NCBI GenBank assembly: GCA_017311315.1
Contig: CM029610.1
Coordinates: 34,842,870-34,906,869, forward strand
DNA: 64,000 nucleotides
DNA from: Dendrocalamus latiflorus
Taxonomy: Eukaryota > Streptophyta > Magnoliopsida > Poales > Poaceae
Direction of reading: 5' to 3'
Below the pieces are notes generated by a model. The model had not been told where the DNA came from. It saw only the letters and a list, made by a program, of their open reading frames with translations, and did no database searches. This document shows, piece by piece, positions 55,365 to 64,000 of this stretch (the stretch's first letter is position 1; each line of letters opens with the position of its first letter). A program made the translations under genes and the position numbers.

Positions 55365-57840
55365 TCAAGTGTTGAGAGGAAGCAATGAGACGAAGAGTCT
55401 ACGACCATGATGTTGTTGGATGCAATGTCTACAACCATGAGGTGTTCGAATGAAGTCGCGAGGCAAACTCCCTGATGCGTGTGTGGGCCGTCTCCCACCC
55501 TTCAGACTTGATGTCGACGAAGTCAGCGGTGAGACGAATCCCTGCGCGCATGGCCTATCACCCACCTTCAGACTTTGTGTCGACTCGGCTAGATTCCTTA
55601 TCAATGTCGGCGGCCTCCATTGAGCTCTGCACTGTTACTCTTCCGGCCCCGTCAGCGTCGTACGACCACCCCGTGGTCGCAAATGTTTCATCCGACTGCC
55701 TCGTTGTCACGACTTCATCCGAGCACATCGTGGTCGACCCCTTGTCCGATTGCCTCACGGTCGGGGGAGCATGCACCTTAGGACCTCGTCATGCCGCTAG
55801 CTTAGTCGACGCCAGTCTAAAGGGTGGGGAACAGATCACACGATTCAAGACTTTGTCTCATCGCCACCTTCGTAGATGCTAGCCTGAAGTGTAACTCCGT
55901 GTCATGCTTCCACGCCCATACTTTCGACCTTCGCTGAGCCTTCCCCCGTGTGCACACCTTCGATGGCCTTCGCTTGGCTTCGGAAGAACCTTGCCGGCCT
56001 TTGCGTCGGAGGCTCCACATGTCCCTTCACTGGCCTTCGCGCCTTGGGCTCCGTGCACACCTTTGCTAGCCTTCGCTCAGCTCAGGAAGGAACTCGCTAG
56101 CCGACCTTTGTGGGACTTCATGCGATCTCCGCCAGACCCATGTGGACATCGCCTCTTTCAGACTTTGTCTAATTTCTGCTGGCCCACGCAGGATTTTGCC
56201 CAGTCTTCTACAGACTTTGCACGACCTCCGCTGAACTCCACGTGGACCTCACCACTGCCAGATCTCACATGGCCTCTGCGGGTCCCTGTTGGACCTCGTG
56301 TGGTCTTCGCTAGGCTTCGTGCGACCTTTGATTGTCTCGCAAGTCCGAAGGGTAGGGGATGAATCGTGCGTGGTTCAAGTCTTTGTCCTACCGCCGACTT
56401 CGTCAACTTCGTCCGAGAACATCATTGTCGTAGACGTTTCATCCAATGGCTTCATAGTCATGACTTCGTCCGACTACCTCGGGGTCATACACGTTGCATC
56501 CGACCGCCTCGCGACCATGATTTCGTCTGAGCACATTGTGGTCATAGATGTTTTGTCCAACTGCTTTGTGGTTGTAGACGCTTCATCTAACAACTTCGTG
56601 GTCATAGACGCTTTGTCCGACCACCTCGCTGTTAGAACTAAGCCCAACGCGCATGTCTGATATGTCTCACCGACGACTTTGTCGACTTCGAGTCCAGAGA
56701 ATGCAACTTAGAGCTTCGTATCGTCCTGCCTTCATTGACCATGAGTCCAAAGGTAGGGGACGGCCCACTCATGCTCCAGGGAGTTCGCCGCGCGACTTCG
56801 TTCGCCCGTTTTGTGGTCACAGATGCTTCGTCCGACTATGTCATGATCGTAGATGCATCGTCCAACCAACTCGTAGTCATCAACATTTTGTCTGACCGCC
56901 CCACGGTCATGACCTTGTCCGACTGCCTCACGGTCGAGACTTAGTCCGATAACATCATTGTCATAGACATTTCGTCTGACTGCCTCATGGTTGCCACTTT
57001 GTCCAACTACCTCGAGGTTGTAGACGTTGCGTTCGATCGCCTCGTGGTCATGATTTTGTCCGACCACATCGTGGCCCTAAACATTTTATTCAACCGCTTC
57101 ATGGTCATAGACGCTTCATCCGACAACTTCGTGGTTGTAGATGCTTCGTCCGACCACACTGTGGTCGTAAACGCTTCGTCTGACCTCATCTTGGTCGTAG
57201 ACACTTCGTCCGACCATGTTGTGGTCATAGACACTTTGTCTGACCGCTTCATGGTCGTAGACACTTCGTTCGACAACTTCATGATCATAGACGCTTCGTT
57301 CGACCACGTCGTGGTCGTAGACACTTCGTCTGACCATGTCGATGGTTGTAGATGCTTCATTCGTCCACATCGTGGTCAAGGCTTCATCAACTTTGTCGAC
57401 GCTTGTCCAAAGGGTGGGGGATGAACCGTGTGTACTTCATGCCTCAGGACTTCGTCCTACCACCGACCTCGTTCGACAATGTCGTGGTCGTAGACACTTC
57501 ATCCAAACACTTCATAGTCGTATACGCTTCATCTGAACACCTCGCGGTCAGGACTTCGCCCGGCGCGTGCGTCGGATTCATCCCATCGCCGACTTCATTG
57601 ACTTCAAGTCCGAAGTGCGCGACTCAGAGCTTCGTCTTGCCGCCGCCTTCATCAACCACGAGTCTGAAGGTAGGGGATAGCTCGCGCACGCACTAGGGAG
57701 TTCGCCGCATGACTTCATCTAACTGTGTCATGGTCATAACGCTTCGTCCGACCACATTATCGTCATCGACACTTCGTCTGACTATCTTGTGGTCGCCTCG
57801 GAGGGACGTCGCCACCCCTGCTCCGCTTCCATGATTTGTT
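55365..57840. repeat. Degenerate 33-bp tandem-repeat region
   Basis: From about 56400 to 57560 a unit of about 33 bp (CTTCGTCCGACCACCTCGTG plus GTCGTAGACG) recurs many times with divergence. The flanks (55480-56400, 57560-57800) share words such as CTTCAGACTTTGTC and CCGAAGGTAGGGGA. Because 33 is divisible by three, long open frames (VVVDASSDHVVV-type repeats and their antisense) arise without selection. This may be the variable non-coding part of an LTR retrotransposon; no gag or pol is visible. Confidence 0.75.
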
Positions 57841-58632
57841 AGTAGATTCTGTAGTTACATTATGATCAGTAAAAGAAGAATCCTCTATCGTGCTGCAAGC
57901 TAATAGTTGCATCGGCTAACTAGTCGGTATCCTCACGCTTGCTGTCAGGGAACAGAGAGCTAGGATAATTGGTCACGTCAGCTCACCCATTGGGACCTCT
58001 GCGCGTGCTGTCGAGGGAGTTCTGTTGTAGAGGTGACCCAACCCCTTGTGACTAGGCCTTGCAACTAGTCCAATATATAATAGGCCCAATGGTATAGAGA
58101 AGTGTACCATGTACTCTTACCTTTGATAATTATTAAGGGGTAGGATGGTAATTTCCTGTCTAACTCCACTCATATATATAAACCCCCAAGAGGGGGCCTG
58201 AGAGAGGGGATCCACTCATTTTATGACCAACTCTCTCTCTTTTCTTAGTTCTCTTGGCTGTCTCCTATAGAGAATGGCACATATTCATGGTGAACTGATT
58301 TTCTCAAGTTCAATTGAAATAAAGGTAGTAGATGGTAGTATGTACATAGTATCTTGCACCGGTTGCCTCAAAGCAAGGAGGTACAAAAAAAAAATCAAAA
58401 TTTTGAATACGTCGCATACCCCGCATCTCTCGGCAGCTGACCACGAGAGCCAATCGCGCCCGGCCGGAAATCTCGCAACTAGGTATACTAATCTATAATT
58501 AGTGGGTTGCGTACGGGTGCTACTTACATCCGCATACCTTATCTGATCCACGGTATGTAGCTAGGGTGTAGCTACGCGGAGGTAGATAAAAAACTTCACA
58601 CATAGGAAGCTTTTTTTCTACTCTTATATATA
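57841..58632. repeat. Second LTR family copy and flank
   Basis: 58023-58262 matches 32954-33164 (TGTTGTAGAGGTGACCC, TATATATAAACCCCCAAGAG, GATCCACTCATTTTA). 58274-58630 holds only short ORFs and no recognised repeat. Confidence 0.55.
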
Positions 58633-59045
58633 GGCTCTGTTTGTTTCCATTTAAGATTATTATAATTTAGCTTATAAATCATAAGTGGAAACAAACAGCC
58701 CAGATTATAAGGTAACTTATTATAATCTAATAGCCCAGATTATTGTAATCTAATAAGCTCAAAAAAAGAGCTTATTTCAGCTTATTTCCCAGCTTTTATC
58801 TTAATGACCATAAAACTTTAGGAATATTACCCACCTTTGTCATTCATCCAACCCTCAAATCCCGTGCCTCTCTCTCCCAGGGCATTGTAGTCTTTAAGCA
58901 TTCGAATACAACAATCCATAACTCTGATAATCCAGGCTGCCAAACACCTGACAGCTTATTTCCCACCAGCTTATTATAAGCTAGCTTATATAATCCCCAC
59001 TTATAAGCTAGATTATAATAATCTTAAGTGGAAACAAACAGGACC
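58633..59045. mobile_element. Tourist/hAT-like MITE, 413 bp
   Basis: Long inverted ends: GGCTCTGTTTGTTTCCA and TGGAAACAAACAGGACC, with inner AAGATTATTATAAT arms. The flanks share ATA (58630-58632 and 59046-59048). Superfamily is uncertain because the short duplication is in AT-rich sequence. Confidence 0.78.
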
Positions 59046-59048
59046 ATA

Positions 59049-60887
59049 GTTACTCTCATTATATCCATCGTCCAGCTGTCTCGGAATACCACTCACATGA
59101 TCGGGTTATTGCGTTAATGCCACCACTAATCATCCATAGCAAACCCACTATCATACCATATACGTAAGTATCCTCAAGAAAAAATAATAAGATAATTGAC
59201 GAACTTCATACTGGTTTCCCGGGATCGTTGTGCATGCACTTACCACCTGTCGTGTAGACGAGCGTACGAGTAGAACGCTGTGGTCGACTGGAGTATGAAA
59301 CAATTTACATGGGTTTCATCGGCAAGGATCAAGGTGGCTCTAACCAATCATACATGCATATGTATATACAAAGTATGTATATCTAAGGAAGTTGTTACAT
59401 ATACTTAGGGAGTATGTTAGTACATGTACTTAGGTAGTATATATACCTCGAGAGTATGTTAATACGAATGTACTTAGAGAGTATGTTGATTGGTACACGC
59501 ATCGCTCTCGTCTATATGCATCAATTTTTTTATTAATTCTCCCCCATGCAAATTAGACAACATAATCACACGAGGAACGTCCAAACTAGTCATTGTATGT
59601 TCATAATGAAAGAAGGTAGGCAGATTTGATAGGAATTAAAAACAAGTATGGTCAAGACTCACGATGAAAAAGGGTATATTGACAAGAGATCAAAGAAGTA
59701 TCATACAGATGCTTGGAAAAGAATTTTTAGCGGATTTGGCACTGTTGGCCATGGTATTTACAAAAGTAGTTGTATGCGCATCATATTTACAGAAATGTTA
59801 CTTTTGCCGTCTGGTGGGAGGGCGGCAGCGCCGGCGAGGCGACGTGTGGGGGGGCACCGATGGCAGGCGCCTACCGCCCTACTAGCAGACGGTAGGCAGC
59901 CTGCCGCCCGGTGAGGAGACGACAAGTGATTAAGCCGACTGATTAGCCGGCTTAATTACCTGTCATAATATTTTTGTTTAGTGTTTATTTGAATTTTTAA
60001 ATATATGAAATGAGCTCAAAAAATTATAAAAATTTATGTACAGTCTCCCGACACAACGTACTTGACAATGCAATTTTTGGGTAATTTTATCTATTGTGAA
60101 TGTTTCTCAAAAATTCATACAATTTTGATATTTGTACATGTTTTTATATATACCAAACGAGCTCTAAAAATTACAAAATTTTATGTGAAGCCTTCCAACA
60201 CAGTCATTGTGTAATTTTTTGATAATTGTATGTGGTCCAAATTTATCAAGTATATTCGGGTTAATTTAATCATGAATTTAACGATGCTAAGGCATCTTTT
60301 CAAGTGGCTGACCTCTTTGCTTCGCACATGTGTTGGTCTGATCGTGCTATATTTTCTTTCCTACTGTATCCTTCGCACAATTGTCACTCTGTGTGTGTCG
60401 TGCCCCCTCACGTGCTGCCTCGTCCACACTAATGTCGTTATGTCCGTGTCGTCCCCCTCGCCGGCTCTCTCGTTTGCACATTTGTCAGTGTTACCATGCC
60501 GTCTCCCCTCACCTGAAGTGCTACTCGTGACAATAGGTCCTCAATCTACGGGGTGAGCGCATTGGGTTCACTTTTTGTATGGCCATAAATACGAACCTCT
60601 CGTAGTTCGTCATTGCTCATCTCAATTGCTCATCGCAGAAGATCATTCTCGCGGTTGTCGCTCAAAATTGGGAGTGCATAGCAAATTATTTTGAGAAGTC
60701 AGTGCATAGCTTATTAAAGACGTGGCAGTGCTGATTGCTTCTCCTGAAAGATAGGGCATGCTTTTGACATTATTCCTGTAGTCCTAGTCATAATTATTGT
60801 TATTTAGTTAGTCATAATTAATATAGTTTGTATTATAAAGTAAGTTTTACTGTCATTATTAATTTTTACGCTAATATTTGGTCTGTC
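59049..60887. other. Spacer upstream of a plant-mobile-domain fragment
   Basis: No gene is recognised. 59810-59930 is GC-rich with a small palindrome GCCTACCGCC...GGCAGGC. A TATA-like CCATAAATAC at 60581 lies about 320 bp before the PMD fragment and may be its old promoter. Confidence 0.45.
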
Positions 60888-60894
60888 CTATGTA

Positions 60895-61570
60895 TTGGAA
60901 GGTATGGCTTTACTGGAGCTTCTCAAATAGCTATAAGATGAGAAACACCATTGCCACTCATGGATGACGGGTGACGCGGCTAGCCCTTCAAGCCGTGGGG
61001 GGGGGGGGAGACGAGACAGATTCATGGGCGCTAGACAAGCGCTACGTCCCAACCCTACGGGCCATAGGCTTTTGCCATTTACAAGGCTGGTCTCCACTAG
61101 ACACGAGTTCATCATCGATGGCAGCCTACTTGCAGCACTGGTGGACAGGTGGAAGCCCGAGATGCACACATTCCACTTTTGGTGGGGTGGGATGACAGTC
61201 ACTCTACAAGACATCGCGTTCTTGACTGGTCTCCCTCTTGGGGGTGACGCACTTGTTCCAGTCCCTGCACTAGCTGACTAGAAGGAGAGGCTAGCGGACC
61301 GGTTCGGCCGGCCTATCCCGGAGAGTGCACATGGCGTCCCCCGCACTTAGCTGAACAATTTCAGTGTGTGTGCCCGCAGGATGCACCACTGGAGGTCGTC
61401 AGGAGGCACCTCGTTGCATCCCTTATTCAGTTCCTTGGTTAGAGCATGTTTCTAGCCACACACGTTGATATTTGCAACGCTGAGTTCATCGGCCTCGCCA
61501 AGTCTTTGGTTGACGCAGAGTTTGGGGTGATGCCTTAGTATAACTGGGGATCAACAGTACTATTTACCAT
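60895..61570 (+). pseudogene. Plant mobile domain (PMD, MAIN-like) fragment
   Basis: Readable pieces are DKRYVPTLRAIGFCHL in one frame, then RHEFIIDGSLLAALVDRWKP, EMHTFHFWWGGMTVTLQDIA and FLTGLPLGG in another, a pattern specific to the plant mobile domain (aminotransferase-like, PF10536). Lesions: a frameshift after a G run at 61001-61011 and around 61080, an in-frame TAG at 61279 (Trp expected), and further stops while similarity continues (KERLADRFGRPIPE, and YNWGS near 61540). PMD proteins occur as host genes in meristem maintenance and, very often, as passengers of transposons. This copy is decayed and ends just before the LTR at 61613. Confidence 0.78.
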
Positions 61571-61612
61571 GTATTGAGGGTTATGTGATGCTTGCCAGTG
61601 TGCCACTGCTGG

Positions 61613-64000
61613 TGTTGGATCTCAGAGCAACAACTCCAGAACCCTCTATGTAAATCGTACTAGTCCAGAATCAGCTAGTGTACACAGTGACAACAGGGAT
61701 ACATATCAAGCACAATGACAAGCTTTATTTAACTGAGTATGGGCCTTATGGCCAAAGTTTACATCCACCGCACATAAGTCAAAATTTAAATATAAGCAGC
61801 GGAAGAAGCCCACGGAGCCTGCCCACAGGCAAACGACAGTAAGACACAGCCTATTCGTTCTGGTCCTCACCAAAGTCGAAGTCGTCCTCTGAAAAATGAT
61901 GAATTAAGCAACATAAGCACATAAAATACTCCACAAGTTACACCAGGAGGTTTAACAGAGTTAATGGATGCAAAAGGATTGACAAAGGAAGGCATAGTAA
62001 GATTAATTGAGCAAAAAGCAGAATTGAAGTAAATATTGTAAGTAGATTCAAAAGCTGAATTTGATACAATCGATAGAAACAAGATTTTAACAAAATAATA
62101 TTGTTAGTGCAGGCTCCAACCAAACACTAACCTAACCACGAGCATCCCACTCGGACCATCTTTTCCAAAAGATCTCATGTGGATTCTATCCATCCATGAG
62201 CTTTCAATTTCTCATGGATTCCATCCATCCATAAGCTTTTCATTAAACATTTTGAAAAACAAAGTCTAATCCATGAAAAACTTTACTCAACTTGCCCATG
62301 ACCGTGGGCACTGCTATCCAGGATAGATTATACAATCTGCAGAGGTTGTACAGCTTTATCCATAAGACATGATCATCCCATATTGTCATTGGATAAACAC
62401 AGTTCCTTTGGTGTACGACGAAGAGATCATGACAAGGCTTTTACAATGCAAAGCCTTCAACCTGGCCAAGCCAACACTGAGGTTTCACCACAACTTGAAT
62501 CCCCAAGTTGGAGCCCCCTCTTGAGCCGAGTGAGACTTCTCATGGCCTACGCCACACTCACTTTCAACCTACAGCGAGACTCATGTTGGGACCCGTAAAT
62601 TAGTCAGCCAGGGTTGTCCCATACCAGCCTTGTGGTAGTATGAAAGGGCTTTGTAGCAGTAGCTCACAGACCGATCCTTAACTGACATAGACACCAACCA
62701 CATACCCCTTGTGCCTGGTAATCAACATTGTGTCACCAAACAACAATGCATGCCAGCAAACACCCACCACCTAACCATTTGCCTAAGTCTAAACCAAGTT
62801 CTTTTCAAAAAAAAAGTCTAAACCAAGTTTTTATATTTTGTTTGAAAATATTTTATTATCCTTCTTGACTCACCAAAGTCAAGAATACATTTCAAAAGCT
62901 TATTATTTTATGTGAAAAAGTTATCCCAAAAAAATTTATGTCTAAGCAAGTCTAAACATTTGATACAAAATTTCTCTAGTCCATACTAGTGTATTAACTA
63001 GAGTTTTATCTAAGGTGACAAGGAATGGAAACTTCAATGTCAAATTTGGCCATAATAAAGGAATTTAGTGTAACTAAAGTTTAAATCAGATTTGAACTAA
63101 TTGAATAAAAGTACACATGCATAATAATTACAAACAACATAATTAATTTAAATTACTGGGAACAACATGATCAAATGTGTAACTTGCCTTGCTTGAAGCT
63201 TGTTGATGAGGATCGTTGCAAAGGTGCTCTCCGGAATAGTCGTAGTCTACATGCGAAGAACCAAAGTGAATAAATTCAAATAAAATCTAAATAAAATCCA
63301 AAAATTATAGGAGAAAGGAATCAACGGATTCGGAGTTTGGACGGCTGAGAATGAGTGATCGAAAGATCGGTTGGAAAGGACATTGCTGAAATATATCAGA
63401 CGAAGGAATAGTTCTCGAAATCTTCCTTTTGGCTGGATTTCTATTTGCTAGTATGCAATACAAGTGGGGGATGAGGAGAGGAGGTTGTGGTTCAATTTAT
63501 AGGTGAAGTGAAGGAAGGGAATGACCAGAATTGAATGACGAAGTAATGGCCAGAATAAAAGAAATGTTGGTTTCAAATTTTAATGGGTAGAAACTGAAAA
63601 CTGATGAGTCTAATGGCCAAGAAACTGAGAAGAAATTGATTGGAGATGTTTCTACTGTGTGCCATTTAATTTTGGTCGGATGGCTCGGGCTAAAATTCGT
63701 CAGAGGTGACGAATCAACGACGAGAAGTGAAAATAGAAGATTTTTAGGAAAAAAAGGTGGCATGGTAGAGAAAGGAGAGAGGAGAGAGCACAGTGGGCTG
63801 TGGCTTCTCTAGTGTTTTGCGTAAAGGTAAAGGAGGTGTTGGGGGTTGGCATGGGAATGGAACAGAAGGTGGTGCTTCTATTTATATGGCAAGAAGGTGA
63901 GAAGTAGGATTAATTCAGCTGCATTTAATCCAATGTCGGTTTTCAGTTTTGCAAGACTAGAACCTAAAAACTGAAGTTTAAATGGGTTTGAAACTGAATA
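61613..64000 (-). mobile_element. Long LTR, reverse orientation, running off the window
   Basis: It begins TGTTGGATCTCAGAGCAAC at 61613 and is collinear in reverse with 1602 down to 1 (which ends at about 63230). It then extends past that copy. The deeper part includes, in the element's sense direction, a TATA-like CTATAAATTGAACC (about 63500) and CT-rich leader-like sequence, consistent with an LTR promoter. GCTGG (61608-61612) is the candidate left target duplication; the other side is not visible. Confidence 0.75.

Noticed and set aside
55475..57696. Several ORFs over 100 codons on both strands
   Set aside because: Arise from a 33-bp tandem repeat whose period is a multiple of three; no domain, and overlapping frames are equally open.

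Overview
This is nuclear DNA from a grass (Poaceae). Evidence: plant-only families (wall-associated kinase, MIK2-like LRR receptor kinase, PPR, NFD4-like transporter, plant mobile domain), GT-AG introns, grass-type CACTA/En-Spm elements, Tourist-like MITEs with TAA target duplications, hAT and Mutator-like elements, and long chromovirus-type LTRs. The species cannot be named from sequence alone. I see no gene in the window that is clearly intact and host-encoded. It is an accessory region of nested transposons, gene fragments and one large decaying receptor-kinase locus.

Layout. 1-1602 is the 3' part of a long LTR. 1603-7246 is the right part of CACTA element A: the C-terminal part of TNP2 plus a seven-exon Ulp1-like SUMO-protease gene. 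A sits in the last protease exon of a second CACTA, whose tail (B) is 7250-8022. 8023-9706 holds an antisense NFD4-like exon abutting a wall-associated-kinase fragment. 10155-18880 is a two-copy duplicated block; copy 1 is interrupted by a 1.9 kb Mutator-like element with a perfect 9-bp target duplication and copy 2 by a 2.07 kb solo LTR. 20428-22264 is a hAT element carrying two spliced PPR exons. 23277-31850 is the LRR receptor-kinase locus (gene 24877-29002) with a short CACTA (D, 29631-31568) in its 3' flank. 32431-41768 holds LTR pieces, rearranged fragments of further kinase copies and a 1.6 kb direct duplication. 41867-52128 is CACTA element C, complete at both ends (target duplication TAG). 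52132-64000 holds MITEs, LTR pieces, a 33-bp repeat region, a plant-mobile-domain fragment and another copy of the long LTR in reverse.

How the parts work together. A, B, C and D are one CACTA family sharing a subterminal palindrome (ATCACAGACGGTT, spacer, AACCGTCTGTGAT). A and C pair a TNP2 transposase with an Ulp1-like protease gene whose exon structure is conserved between them. C also carries two long foldbacks, duplicated promoter-like blocks and an intact antisense ORF of 183 codons. Short palindrome arrays lie just upstream of TATA boxes in A, C and D, suggesting element-encoded control of internal promoters. One foldback arm shares 17 identical bases with C's own transposase gene. These two observations are the best candidates for something undescribed. 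Both transposase-family genes in C, and the protease gene in A, now carry stops or frameshifts, so these copies look non-autonomous.
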